Below, piece after piece: positions 11,871 through 25,146 of a DNA stretch of 64,000 bases. The first letter of the stretch is position 1. Every line of letters begins with the position of its first letter. A program made the position numbers and the translations under genes. The stretch comes from Bugula neritina. Lineage: Eukaryota > Bryozoa > Gymnolaemata > Cheilostomatida > Bugulidae. The stretch covers positions 5,035,733 through 5,099,732 of the forward strand of contig OZ037772.1 in NCBI GenBank assembly GCA_964035545.1, written 5' to 3'. The notes under the pieces were generated by a model. The model worked only from the letters and a program-made list of their open reading frames with translations, was not told the DNA's origin and searched no databases.

Positions 11871-11898
11871 TATATATATAATATATATAATATATATA

Positions 11899-11978
<80 letters not shown>

Positions 11979-11988
11979 TATATATGTT
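11871..11988. repeat. (TA)n microsatellite with ATATAATA interruptions
   Basis: Nearly pure TA repeat, bordered by TATATAATA variants. Just downstream, ATAGTATGAGAAG(C/T)ATAATACTA occurs twice in tandem (about 11990-12043). Confidence 0.9.
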
Positions 11989-12212
11989 TTATAGTATGAG
12001 AAGCATAATACTATATATATTATAGTATGAGAAGTATAATACTAGGTCAAACTTGTCCAGCTGTGGTAATATATTGAAAAGCCTCATTCAGTTTAAATAT
12101 TCAATTAATTTAGGAAATATTGTGCAATTTTATGTTCTTAAAATTAATAGATTTTCTTTGATTTTATATACACTGTTTCATTAATTTAGTGTTTTGCAAC
12201 TTTTTTAAACAG

Positions 12213-12640
12213 ACCCTTAAGCAAATGTCAAACTTGTCTGAAAACACTTTCAGCAATAGAATTGCAGATTGCAATTTATTGATAAACTTCTTCAACTTGC
12301 TTCTGACAACCATAAACGTTGAACATTTAAATTGACACTAAAATTATTGACATAATGAGTCATTTACTAAAATGGGCTGCTTTACTAATATATAATATAT
12401 ATCTAATAGAAACGCAATATTGCCTGCATACAAGTAAAACTTATTTTATGCATACAACCAACCCTTTAATTGACAAAATTGTAGTATTTTTTTATTTTGC
12501 ATTTAATGTTAGCAATTTTTTTTCGCCTACAGTCAATCAGCTATAGATTACTAAATTTTACACCAATGACTCATCCACAGTTCCTGATGCTCTAAAAGAA
12601 CATTTGGGTCTCAGCTGGTTAAGAATTATGCATCACTCTG
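12213..12640 (+). pseudogene. Decayed two-exon fragment, copy 2
   Basis: Matches copy 1 and copy 3: ADCNLLINFFNLLLTT then a stop where copy 1 has FNLAQ, followed about 250 bases later by SSTVPDALKEHLGLSW. Stops and indels in each copy show that it is no longer coding. It marks the left edge of the large duplication that also carries the receptor gene. Confidence 0.45.
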
Positions 12641-13296
12641 TAATTTAAAAACTGAAACTTTATACTTATGCCAGTTTTACCAACACTCTGTAGGACTTAA
12701 ATAGTAAAACTTTGAATCTGTAACAGATCTGCAATCAAACGGTCTGGATACAGATTGTTGGAACTTGAACTAAAGATGATAATAATATAATCTAAACTAT
12801 TGACTGTATCAAGCAATCCGATAATATTGTTTATCACGTTTCGGGTTTTTTGAACTTATGATAAAACAGCGTTCTACTGTCATTGCTATAGTGTACTGTG
12901 TTTTTTATCTTTTCTTCTGTTGATTGTTAAATTCCTGCATGTGCTAGTGCTTTTGAGAAAAAGGAGTTATTTTGAGTTATTTACAGAATTTCATATTTGA
13001 GGTACAATATTTAGCACTTTATTAAAGTATTTCAACAGATTTCAAAGCAAATAAAGAAGAAAACTTCAAATAGAATTTTTATGAAAACAGGATCAGCTAG
13101 TTTTACATACAACATATAAATATTCATTCACATCACAACTCACAATCGACAGCATTTGCGACAACAGTTAATTGTCAATTTTACTTCAGAAAGAACAAAA
13201 AGTTAAAATATTTTAGTGACTTTAAGCATTTTAATAGCTTATGCAATTCAATAACAATACAACATTCTGGAAATCAAAATAAGATAATGTGGATTG

Positions 13297-14259
13297 TTAG
13301 TTGATTCCCATAGGTCGAATAACTCTGTGAGAACGTGTACCTATTCTTAAAATGTTTCTCACATGATCAATGTATTTTGGATGAAAAAAAATAAACATGA
13401 AGACATTCACAATCCCATACAATGAAAACAGACTTGCACTGACTGTCTCTAATACAACAGCTAATTTTGCAAGAAAACTAAAACTCTGACAAATAAGAAA
13501 TACGACACCGAGCGAAAAATGAAGTTGATAAAGCAGATAACTCCATATAATATATTTACTGGCTGATATTACCAGCTCATCTCCTGGTAAATTTCTTTGA
13601 GCCATCAGCTTCAGCTCTTTCCATACTTTGACAAGGAAAAAAGATGTAATGAATGACAGAGCTAGGAGCTCGAGTGCATACAAGATATACACTACACTGT
13701 ATCCCATCTCTCTTGACACAATTTGTATTGCTATTGCAGTCCAACAGAATTCTACTGTTGCTATCATATTAAGTGCAAAACAGTTTAACACTCCTAGAAG
13801 ATAAATTATTCCAGTCATAGACTTTATATTGTTAATGAAAAGGTGTGTGCCATATCTGTATGGGTGACACACTCCAATATATTTCTCAACGCTTGAAACC
13901 AGAAACACAAGAACTCTTGAAAAGGTTCCACATGCGATTATAGAAATTAGAAGTTTTGAAACCCAATAAGCTGTTTGTACACCGAGCTGTAAAACAATTT
14001 CTTTAAGTTTGCAACTGAAGAACACAGCATCCGAAACGCTGTATATTATGTCAGATAAACCGATGTTTACCAAAACCCAGAAAAATTTGGTTCTCTTAAG
14101 TTCTTTCATTCGGTTGAGTATAATGAGATGCAAGACATTGACAATAATAGAGAGGCAGTTTATCCCATCATTAATCTGTACAAATGAGTGGTAACACTTT
14201 TCTGTCTCATTGTGACATGGTAAAATCTCGTCATATGATGAGGTGTTGTTTCCTTCCAT
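13297..14259 (-). CDS. Divergent rhodopsin-like 7TM receptor, copy A
   Basis: An intronless 320-residue protein with seven hydrophobic segments at about residues 32-52, 58-80, 98-122, 148-172, 186-210, 235-258 and 268-292. The N-terminus has N-glycosylation sequons (N4, N5, N17). TM2 holds the LSD triplet (NIGLSD) usual for class A receptors. The DRY motif at the end of TM3 is replaced by EKY (SSVEKYIGVCHPYRY), and the NPxxY of TM7 by NVFMF, so it is divergent. Such receptors signal through G proteins at the plasma membrane; the ligand cannot be inferred. The copy at 24184 differs at about 16 of 320 residues. Both frames are intact, which argues against a pseudogene in either. The first ATG is used because the same start is conserved in both copies. 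Confidence 0.8.
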   Translation of the reverse strand: MEGNNTSSYDEILPCHNETEKCYHSFVQINDGINCLSIIVNVLHLIILNRMKELKRTKFFWVLVNIGLSDIIYSVSDAVFFSCKLKEIVLQLGVQTAYWVSKLLISIIACGTFSRVLVFLVSSVEKYIGVCHPYRYGTHLFINNIKSMTGIIYLLGVLNCFALNMIATVEFCWTAIAIQIVSREMGYSVVYILYALELLALSFITSFFLVKVWKELKLMAQRNLPGDELVISASKYIIWSYLLYQLHFSLGVVFLICQSFSFLAKLAVVLETVSASLFSLYGIVNVFMFIFFHPKYIDHVRNILRIGTRSHRVIRPMGIN

Positions 14260-15999
14260 TTTTTATAGCAAGAGAAAGTACATAATTAGTAAATCCACAA
14301 AATGATATGTATACAAACTAACTATAAGGTATGTAAATTAAGAACAACAAATCCAACAAAAATAAATTGTACCTTTGACTTCTGTGACTAAATTGTTTTT
14401 TAAAGTGAATGACGCTTACCAGCAGACAGAATAAAACAGCTAAGCTCGACCATTAATGGATCTGGTTTGGTTTTTTAATTATTCTCAGGTGTTCCTTTAG
14501 TGTGCTGTTGCTGAATCTCTAATGATGTACTGCAGTGTATCTCTTATTTCTTATGTCTTATCTTTTATCTCTTTCGCTAAATTCAGGCTTCAAGCAACAA
14601 TTCTGAGCCAGCATCACGTGATTCAAATCTCCTCAGTCAACGCCATTGATTGGCTCTACTTCAGCATCAACTCAATCTGATTGCTTAAAACTTTATTTGA
14701 ATATTTGTTAATTTATATAGAAAAAGGTGAATGATTGGTTTAGTCTAACAATATTATTTAACGTTATTGGTTAAAATGTATTGCGAAGCAAGTTACATCG
14801 TTTATATATAGATATTGAATCATATGCATCGCATATATATCTATATCGACTCAGGAAAATTTAAAATACCATGTTATTATATTACACCATTTGATGCTAA
14901 ATGTTGTACCACTGTATCAATTGACGTTGAAGAATAGTCTACAATTATATAAGTAATAGCTACCTGTGATAGACTCAATCACTACCTGCATGGTTTTTTG
15001 AAAAAATTGCAAATTTAGACAGCATGCACAATGCTTGTTATAGGAGCATATTTCCAAGCAGGTTTACAATAAAAACCCAGTCCAATTTAATAAAGTAGAA
15101 TATAATAATCAATGACACTAAAACAAACCTATACATGTAGATATGCTAAAAACATGAATCATAATTTAAAACAACAAACCTATTAAAGTTTGAAAAACAG
15201 TGAAACCCTAGATGAGTATATAACATACTATACAGCTCTATGTACACTGTTTATTAATTATGTGTACTTCAAGTATAATAATGGGTACGCTATACCAACA
15301 ATTTTATGAGTTACCCGGGAATTTTGCTAGTCCTATGAACATCACTAGTTATCACAAGTTTAACATTATGTTGGCACTTCTGAATGGTTTTGATTGAGTT
15401 TTTAATTGCAGCTGTAGGCCAGGCACCAAGTTTTTTATTTATCAATTCATTAGAAATCAGGTTTTCTCAGTTATATGCTGAAGATTATCATATTAGAAAA
15501 CTAAGAAAATAAAAGATGAGTGTAAAGGTCACAGGCAATATATATAGTAAGTTTAGATCAATTCTGTTAGCAAAATTGTGTTAATATATACCGAGTGGAT
15601 CATCAGAACAATATTTGCTAATGCTTTAAGCTAAGTGTTACTGATTAGGCTGTTTTTCTGTATTATTAAATTATTATTCATTTTTATAGAGCACAAAATG
15701 TTTATTTATAAACTACAATTGCTAGCATACTTTTGCATATAGTGACATCTAAGACACTGTGAGTAAATCAAATTTAACTGGAAGATTTTGATGATTGTTT
15801 ATTTGTATATGCTCATTACACTCAATTTTGAAAAAAGTCCTAGAAAAGGCCAGATTTAAAAGTTCAAGTTGCAAACTTTCATGTTTATAGTTTTTGAACC
15901 AAGGGGACTGTTTTGTAGGGTTAGAATAAAAACAACTTTTTTTGTCATTTGAATATCATTGGAGGTTCTTCTCTAACTATTTTATGTTGTCATCAGTGT

Positions 16000-16210
16000 T
16001 GCAATGCAAAATGTGATCTGGAGATCTCAGCCTCAAGAGCATCTTCCACAGAGTAGTCCAGTCAACATTGTCAACGGCGTTAGTAACATCAATGAATATT
16101 ATGCACAAAGGCATATTTTATTTATTGTTTTTTTTTGAAGAACTGTAGCAATGTTCCAGGTTTCTTGGATGATGTCAAAAAAGGCACATAAAAGCTTTGG
16201 GTCTCCTTTA
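16000..16210 (-). pseudogene. LINE reverse transcriptase fragment (in duplication copy A)
   Basis: On the minus strand one frame reads IFIDVTNAVDNVDWTTLWKM and continues LRLRSPDHILH. This is RT motif A in the style of FIDLTKAFDTVNR. Upstream pieces in other frames (KKPGTLLQFF) show frameshifts. It is not the same family as the LINE at the left end. It is duplicated at 27105-27345. Confidence 0.6.
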
Positions 16211-16821
16211 TTAACCTTTCAGCTACCACCTTCAAATTTATATAATAATACGGCTTGTTTGAAATTATTGTGAAATTTGCCTTCAACTTTTGGTATTAGG
16301 TTTTATTTAATTACTAATAAGTGACAAGATTTTTTGTCATAAATTAACTAGTCAATAGCATTTTAAGTGCATTTTCTATTCTAAAAAGCTGTTCAAAGTG
16401 ATAGGAGACTAAAATTATCAATATATAGAATCAATCATTTCAATTAGCGACCTCAAAGCGACTGCCTGCGAACTGAAAAAACCAAAACAATAACAAAATT
16501 CGATAAAACCAAGCATAACATTGCAATTTGAACATTTTTGTTTATTGTATTTTCTTTATAAAAAATGCCTGAATAAAATCAGCTGGGTGGGCATAATTTA
16601 ATAACAGTTTGTTGCATTGAAAACTTGCTGGTCATTTATTCAGACTTGATGTTTATAATTATTTGTAGACTACTAAGCTAAGTTATTAACATCACTTACA
16701 AAAAAATTTGGAGCAACTTTACCACGAACGTGTTTCTAATGTTGCGTTTTGTTCTGATGAGAGAACAAATCCCAAAACAGCTGCTGTTCATAGATTGAGA
16801 TATATATATATATATATATAT

Positions 16822-19314
<2,493 letters not shown>

Positions 19315-19371
<57 letters not shown>
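19315..19371. repeat. (TA)n microsatellite
   Basis: Pure TA repeat abutting the 3' end of the minus-strand PLE fragment. Confidence 0.9.
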
Positions 19372-19375
<4 letters not shown>

Positions 19376-20077
19376 ATAGGTATACGAGAAACATTGTTAT
19401 TTATTACTTTATTAGGTAAAGTAATTACACTGATATTTCGGGTACCACTGTACCCATCTTCAGAGTAGCAATGAATGAAATTCAAAAATTATTATGTTAC
19501 GTTAGACGTTATGCATGACACAAAGAATAGAGAGTGACAGTTATTGTAAATTATTGAAACTTAAAGGAGATAATCTTTTTTTATATATTACACAGGTCAA
19601 AAATTATACTGATTTTTTTTTTCTTTATTTTTTGCATAAAAAATAAATTAGAGTTGACAAAATAAAAAAAAAAAAAAAAAAAATTAGATATATCCAAATA
19701 TAAAAACAGCAAGAATTAGTGAAACTATGTGAGAGTTGAGTAGTGTGGGGCTATTGATATAGTTTGAGTGGTATGGAGTAATTTTGTTTATTGAGTTGCG
19801 GTTTTATTTGTTTAATGTAGAGAGCTTCGGCTACTTTTCGATGGTGGATTCCTTTAAATGAATAATTTAAAACTGTTACATTGTCTATTGATATGTTTCC
19901 ATGATTAGTGGTAGAGATGTGTTGATGAATTTTGGAATTGATGTCATTGCAGTGTTCATGTATCCTGTGTGATAGGCGACGTCCGGTTTCGCCTACATAT
20001 GTTTGTTGACAGGTAGCTTCAGGGCAGGTTATTTTGTAGACTAGGTTGTGAATGTGTTCTTCATTGGTTTTATCTTA
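19372..20077 (-). mobile_element. Penelope-like element family A, second 5'-truncated fragment
   Basis: Reverse orientation. The 3' end is at the TA tract (19371), the truncated 5' end at about 20077, directly abutting another copy in the opposite orientation. It is nearly identical to 16822-17550 and to the reverse complement of 20500-21245. Confidence 0.85.
19751..20074 (-). CDS. GIY-YIG endonuclease fragment of PLE family A
   Basis: About 107 residues in frame from DKTNEEHIHN to the stop after PLKLYQ, including the core LVYKI ... TYVGETGRRL ... RIHEH. It has no start codon of its own, being cut off at the inverted junction. The catalytic residues are intact but the domain is incomplete, so it is a fragment. 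Confidence 0.7.
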   Translation of the reverse strand, partial: DKTNEEHIHNLVYKITCPEATCQQTYVGETGRRLSHRIHEHCNDINSKIHQHISTTNHGNISIDNVTVLNYSFKGIHHRKVAEALYIKQIKPQLNKQNYSIPLKLYQ

Positions 20078-21244
20078 TAGCTCAGTGGAAACCGCAGTAT
20101 TCCGCAAACCAACACATAACGATACATACTTACATTGGAACTCTTTCTCACTAAAAACGTGGAAGCTAAGCACACTCAAGTCACTAGTATTAAGGGCTAA
20201 TAAAATCTGTTCTACTCCAGCACTTAAGACCCAAGAACTAAACTATATTCGAAATGTTTTTGAACATAAAAATGGTTACCCTAAATATGTAATAGAGAAA
20301 ACTATTAACAACATTGGTGACGGACTACTCAGTGAAAAAGACAACAGGAAACACATTTTACTTCAGCTGCCTTATAAAGGAGTAACAGGAGAAAAACTAA
20401 TCCGCTCCCTCAATAAATTAATTACAGACTCTTTTTCAAATGAACTCAATGCCCGTATTTTATTTAAAGGAACCCCCTTAAGTTCACATTTTAATCTCAA
20501 AGATAAAACCAATAAAGAACACATTCACAACCTAGTCTACAAAATAACCTGCCCTGAAGCTACCTGTCAACAAACATATGTAGGCGAAACCGGACGTCGC
20601 CTATCACACAGGATACATGAACACTGCAATGACATCAATTCCAAAATTTATCAACACATCTCTACCACTAATCATGGAAACATATCAATAGACAATGTAA
20701 CAGTTTTAAATTATTCATTTAAAGGAATTCACCATCGAAAAGTAGCCGAAGCTCTCTACATTAAACAAATAAAACCGCAACTCAATAAACAAAATTACTC
20801 CATACCACTGAAACTATATCAATAGCCCCACACTACTCAACTCTCACATAGTTTCACTAATTCTTGCTGATTTTATATTTGGATATATCTATTTTTTTTT
20901 ATTTTTTTTTTTTTTTTTTTTTTTTTATTTTGTCAACTCTAATTTATTTTTTATGCAAAAAAAAAAAAAAAAATCAGTATAATTTTTGACCTGTGTAATA
21001 TATAAAATAAGATTATCTCCTTTAAGTTCCAATAATTTACAATAACTGTCACTCTCTATTCTTTGTGTCATGCATAACGTCTAACGTAACATAATAATTT
21101 TTGAATTTCATTCATTGCTACTCTGAAGATGGGTACAGTGGTACCCGAAATATCAGTGTGATTACTTTACCTAATAAAGTAATAAATAACAATGTTTCTC
21201 GTATACCTATTTATAATCAAATTACTAGCTCGTAAAGATATATT

Positions 21245-21245
<1 letters not shown>
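20078..21245 (+). mobile_element. Penelope-like element family A, plus-strand copy
   Basis: Starts within the RT domain at the inverted junction and runs through the nuclease to a 3' tail with the CTGAAGA-(stem GGGTAC/GTACCC)-GAAA motif (21122-21150), ending in a (TA)n tract. With the preceding fragment it forms a head-to-head inverted pair sharing the same 3' halves. Confidence 0.85.
20082..20825 (+). CDS. PLE family A: end of reverse transcriptase plus GIY-YIG endonuclease (5' partial)
   Basis: About 247 residues. It begins VETAVFRKPTHNDTYLHWNS, the conserved end of the PLE RT domain, continues LRANKICSTPALKT, and ends with a complete GIY-YIG domain (LVYKI, CPEATCQQ, TYVGETGRRL, RIHEH). 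The frame is uninterrupted to the stop at 20823-20825. The catalytic YxDD part of the RT is missing. The open frame extends a few codons further left only through the adjoining inverted copy. Confidence 0.8.
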   Translation, partial: SVETAVFRKPTHNDTYLHWNSFSLKTWKLSTLKSLVLRANKICSTPALKTQELNYIRNVFEHKNGYPKYVIEKTINNIGDGLLSEKDNRKHILLQLPYKGVTGEKLIRSLNKLITDSFSNELNARILFKGTPLSSHFNLKDKTNKEHIHNLVYKITCPEATCQQTYVGETGRRLSHRIHEHCNDINSKIYQHISTTNHGNISIDNVTVLNYSFKGIHHRKVAEALYIKQIKPQLNKQNYSIPLKLYQ

Positions 21246-21334
<89 letters not shown>

Positions 21335-21335
21335 C
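21246..21335. repeat. (TA)n tract between two PLE insertions
   Basis: TA repeats with TAAATA interruptions separate the end of the family A element from the start of the family B element. Confidence 0.9.
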
Positions 21336-21340
21336 TACTC

Positions 21341-22579
21341 TTCAACTCTGGAAAGGCATGGGGAAAACATAACCACAACCTCTTCGACGTTACAATGGGA
21401 GGATACGACGGCGCGGAAACATGCGAATTAGTTGGGGCTTACATTTTAAACTCAATAACACTAAAACATGGCAAAAACTTTGGCCTGTACAGAGATGACG
21501 GCTTAGGAGTCTCTGACAAAACACCCAGAGAAATAGAGAACATAAAAAAGGACATCTGCAAAATATTTTCTGAAAATGGATTAAAAATAACAATCGAAGC
21601 AAATAAAAAAATTATTAACTTCTTAGACACCACACTCAACCTAAATAATAAAACCTACACACCATACACTAAGCCAAACAGTTCTACTAAATATATTCAT
21701 AACAAATCCAACCACTCAGCAAGCATAATCTCCAACCTACCCTCGTCCGTTAATAAACGACTGTCGTCAATATCATCTAACGAGAAAATTTTCACACAAT
21801 CCACCTACAACCACCAAAACCTCCTAAACCAAAGTGGCTACAAACACCAACTACAATTCCTACCAAGAACCCAAACAAACAACACACAACAGAAATCTCG
21901 AAACCAAAAAAGAAAAGTTGTTTGGTACAATCCACCATACAGCCAACATGTAACCACAAGAATTGCAAAAATCTTCTTTAAAATCATGAATGAGGAATTT
22001 CCAAAACAACACCCACTCTATAAAATAATCAACAAAAACACTATAAAGGTTAGCTACAGCTGCATGCCAAACATAAAACAGACCATAAATGCCCACAATA
22101 ACAGACTATTAGAGAAACAGAAGCAACAAAACAAAACCCCTAGAAAAAACTGCAACTGTAGAAAAAAAGAAAGTTGTCCGCTGAAAGGAAGCTGCCAGGA
22201 GAGCAGAGTTATATACCAAGCAACTGTGGAAACTACCGAAAACGAGCCTGCAACATACATTGGCCTAAGTGAAGGACCGTTCAAACTAAGATACGCAAAC
22301 CACAGATCATCATTTAAAAACAAGGAGAAAGCAAATCAAACAGAACTTAGCAAACACATTTGGCAACTAACTAACAAAAACATTAAGCACAACATAAGCT
22401 GGAAAATATTAAGAAAAGCGAAACCATACAACACAACTACCAAAAGGTGTAATTTATGCCTATGGGAATGTTTCTTTATTTTATACAAACCTAACATGTG
22501 TACTTTAAACAAGCGAAACGAACTCTTATCAACCTGCCGACACTCAAAAAAATTCTTACTGTGCAACCACAAAACCTAG
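21341..22579 (+). CDS. PLE family B reverse transcriptase with GIY-YIG endonuclease (5' partial)
   Basis: An uninterrupted frame of about 412 residues. It opens with DVTMGGYDGAETCELVGAYI (RT, motif B region), then the RT catalytic motif YRDDG in GLYRDDGLG, then NFLDTTLNL and YIHNKSNHSASII. Next come WYNPPYS and KVSYSCMPN, a Cys-rich segment (CNCRKKESCPLKGSC) and the nuclease core VIYQATVE ... TYIGLSEGPFKLRYANH, ending with RCNLCLWE and TCRHSKKFLL. In the full element the RT and nuclease copy RNA into cut DNA. The RT fingers are missing, so this copy is truncated, yet the remaining frame has no stop, suggesting recent insertion. Confidence 0.85.
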   Translation, partial: FNSGKAWGKHNHNLFDVTMGGYDGAETCELVGAYILNSITLKHGKNFGLYRDDGLGVSDKTPREIENIKKDICKIFSENGLKITIEANKKIINFLDTTLNLNNKTYTPYTKPNSSTKYIHNKSNHSASIISNLPSSVNKRLSSISSNEKIFTQSTYNHQNLLNQSGYKHQLQFLPRTQTNNTQQKSRNQKRKVVWYNPPYSQHVTTRIAKIFFKIMNEEFPKQHPLYKIINKNTIKVSYSCMPNIKQTINAHNNRLLEKQKQQNKTPRKNCNCRKKESCPLKGSCQESRVIYQATVETTENEPATYIGLSEGPFKLRYANHRSSFKNKEKANQTELSKHIWQLTNKNIKHNISWKILRKAKPYNTTTKRCNLCLWECFFILYKPNMCTLNKRNELLSTCRHSKKFLLCNHKT

Positions 22580-22823
22580 AAACTCTGTAGCCTATTTATA
22601 TTTTAAGTACTATAGTAAATAATATACAAATACCCATAGAGAATAGTCACCCAACAAAAACTTCATGCATCTGCTATAAATTATGTTTGTACATTACATT
22701 ATGGTTTTTATATATTAATTTACACCTACAAACCTATATAACAATACAGCCACTGCTATGTTTTCGTTACGTTTTACCTTGTGTTTAGCATTTTGATTTT
22801 CTTAATGTAAAAATTTAAATTTG

Positions 22824-22878
22824 TCAATATTGTGCCTGAGGAGTGCCGAAGAGGCATGAAACTATTAGTAGTACAATA
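22824..22878 (+). ncRNA. Hammerhead ribozyme motif (type I) in the PLE family B tail
   Basis: Core CTGAGGA (22836-22842), stem II GTGCC/GGCAT with loop GAAGA, GAA (22858-22860), stem III ACTA/TAGT with loop TTAG, and UA cleavage site with predicted cut after 22873. Stem I (TATTG with CAATA) pairs only with a 3-nt bulge next to the core, so activity is uncertain. PLEs are known to carry hammerhead motifs near their ends. Confidence 0.6.
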
Positions 22879-22998
22879 AAACAACATCTATATAATTAAA
22901 TTGCTCTTTTCCTCAATAATATAATTGCTCATTATTATACACGTAATAATTTGAGCACTTTTTTATCGCTGTTTTTTAAAAATCTCACGATACAATTA

Positions 22999-22999
22999 T

Positions 23000-23034
<35 letters not shown>

Positions 23035-23040
23035 ATACAT
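22999..23040. repeat. (TA)n microsatellite
   Basis: TA repeat with one TTTA interruption. Confidence 0.85.
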
Positions 23041-23117
23041 ATAGGGTACAAAAATTGTGTAAATAATGTTACAAACAGAGCCGTGGAAAAAGGTGTCACT
23101 AGTATCGGAAAATGACA

Positions 23118-23540
23118 AATGGACCCTTCAGAAACGTCTGAAAACCTTGAATGATGGAAATGCAAATTGCAATTTATTGATAAACCTCTTCAGATTGCTT
23201 CTGACAGGTATAAGAAAGTTGAACATCTAATTTGACAACTATTATTGACATCATAAGTAATATACTATGTGGTATGGAGTGCTATATTATCAATACTTAT
23301 ATTTCCCTAAAAGAAACGCATGCAAGTAAAAGTTATTTTTACATTGCAACTGACTTCTTAAATTTGGAAAGTTGTGGAACTTTCTTTCTTTTGAGTTTAA
23401 TTTTTTATCAAAACCTTTGCATTAAATCCTAGCAAAATATTAGCCAGATAACTCAACTATTTACACCAATGGCTTATCCCCAGTTCCAGATGCTCTAAAA
23501 TAATATTTTGGTCTCAGTTGCTTAAAAATTATGTATTCCT
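23118..23540 (+). pseudogene. Decayed two-exon fragment, copy 3
   Basis: Reads ANCNLLINLFRLLLTGI then stop, and later LSPVPDALK, stop, YFGLSC. It is the counterpart of 12213-12640 and a more distant relative of 11229-11640. Confidence 0.45.
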
Positions 23541-24183
23541 CTTTAATTTATAAACATATATTTTATATCTTTGCCAGTTTTACCACTACTCTGTAAGAAT
23601 TGGATAGTAAAACTTGAATCTGTAACAGATCTGCAGTCAAACAGTCCAAATGAAGACTGTTGGCACTTGAATAAAAAAGAATAATAATATAATCTAAACT
23701 ATTAGCTGTGTAACACAAGCCCAGCATAGCATTGTTCATCACATTTTGGTGTTGTTGAACTTTTGATAAAACAGTGTTTGTTCATTGCTCTGGTCTTGTA
23801 TTGTTTATCCTCTTTTTTATTAAGTGTTAAATCGCTGCATCTGCTAAAGCTTTTGAAAAAAATAATTCTTTTGAATAATTTACGGCACTCTATATATAGA
23901 AAAAACAATATATTTAGCATTTCATTAAAGTCTTTTAACAGCTTTCAAAACAAATAAAACTGTGCAACTTCAAATAGAATTTTCATGAAAGCAACAACAG
24001 CATATTCAAACAGAACTTACAATTGACAGCATTTGCACAAAATAGTAGTTGCTTACTTTATTCTAACAAGTACAACAAACTAAATCATTTTGTAGTGACC
24101 TTAGGTACTTAAATTATAGTACGTGTATGCAGTCGAATAAAAACTGAAAAGTTCTGGAAACTGAAATGAAATAATGTTAATTG

Positions 24184-25146
24184 TTAATTGATATCAATAG
24201 GCCGAATAACTATGTGAGAACGTGTACCTATTCTTAAAATGTTCTTCACATGATCAATGTACTTTGTATGAAAATAAATAAACATGAAAACATTCACAAT
24301 CCCATACAATGAAAACAGACTTGCACTGATTGTCTCTAATACAACAGCTAACTTTGCAAGAAAACTAAAACTCTGACAAATGAGAAATACGACACCGAGC
24401 AAAAAATGAAGTTGATACAGCAGATAACTCCATATAATATATTTACTGGCTGATATTACCAGCTCATCTCCTGGTAAATTTCTTTGAGCCATCAGCTTCA
24501 GCTTTTTCCATACTTTGACAAGGAAAAAAGATGTAATGAATGACAGAGCTAGGAGCTCGAGTGCATACAAGATATACACTACACTGTATCCCATCTCTCT
24601 TGACACAATTTGTATTGCTATTGCAGTCCAACAGAATTCTACTGTTGCTATCATATTAAGTGCAAAACAGTTTAACACTCCTAGAAGATAAACTATTCCA
24701 GTCATTGACTTAATATTGTTGATGAAAAAGTGTGTGCTATATTTGTATGGGTGACACACTCCAATATACTTCTCAACGCTTGAAACTAGAAACACAAGGA
24801 CTCTTGAAAAGGTTCCACGTGCAATTATAGAGATTAAAAGTTTTGAAACCCAATAAGCTGTTTGTACACCGAGCTGTAAAACAATTTCTTTAAGTTTACA
24901 ACTGAAGAACACAGCATCCGAAACGCTGTATAGTATATCAGACAAACCGATGTTTACCAACACCCAAAGAAATTTGGTTCTCTTAAGTTCTTTCATCCGG
25001 TTGAGTATAATGAGATGCAAGACATTGACAATTATAGAGAGACAGTTTATCCCATCATTAATCTGTACAAATGAGTGGTAACACTTCTCTGTCTCATTGT
25101 GACATGGTAAAATCTCGTCATATGATGAGGTGTTGTTTCCTTCCAT
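24184..25146 (-). CDS. Divergent rhodopsin-like 7TM receptor, copy B
   Basis: Intronless, 320 residues, same start, length and stop position as copy A, with about 16 substitutions. Several change charge or size: C to R in TM3 (IIARGTFS), HPYRYGTH to HPYKYSTH after the EKY motif, and FFHPKY to YFHTKY after TM7, which removes a proline. The other landmarks are the same (N-terminal sequons, LSD in TM2, EKY instead of DRY, NVFMF in place of NPxxY). An intact frame after this much change suggests that both receptors have been kept. The duplicated upstream DNA (25150-26650) would give both similar control regions. Confidence 0.8.
   Translation of the reverse strand: MEGNNTSSYDEILPCHNETEKCYHSFVQINDGINCLSIIVNVLHLIILNRMKELKRTKFLWVLVNIGLSDILYSVSDAVFFSCKLKEIVLQLGVQTAYWVSKLLISIIARGTFSRVLVFLVSSVEKYIGVCHPYKYSTHFFINNIKSMTGIVYLLGVLNCFALNMIATVEFCWTAIAIQIVSREMGYSVVYILYALELLALSFITSFFLVKVWKKLKLMAQRNLPGDELVISASKYIIWSYLLYQLHFLLGVVFLICQSFSFLAKLAVVLETISASLFSLYGIVNVFMFIYFHTKYIDHVKNILRIGTRSHIVIRPIDIN

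Larger units (their letters stand above)
21336..22900 (+). mobile_element. Penelope-like element family B, 5'-truncated, with hammerhead motif in its 3' tail
   Basis: Encodes RT plus a different GIY-YIG domain (see CDS) and a 3' untranslated tail that carries a hammerhead-type core at 22836-22873. The 5' end starts in (TA)n, and (TA)n also lies about 100 bases beyond the 3' end. Confidence 0.85.
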
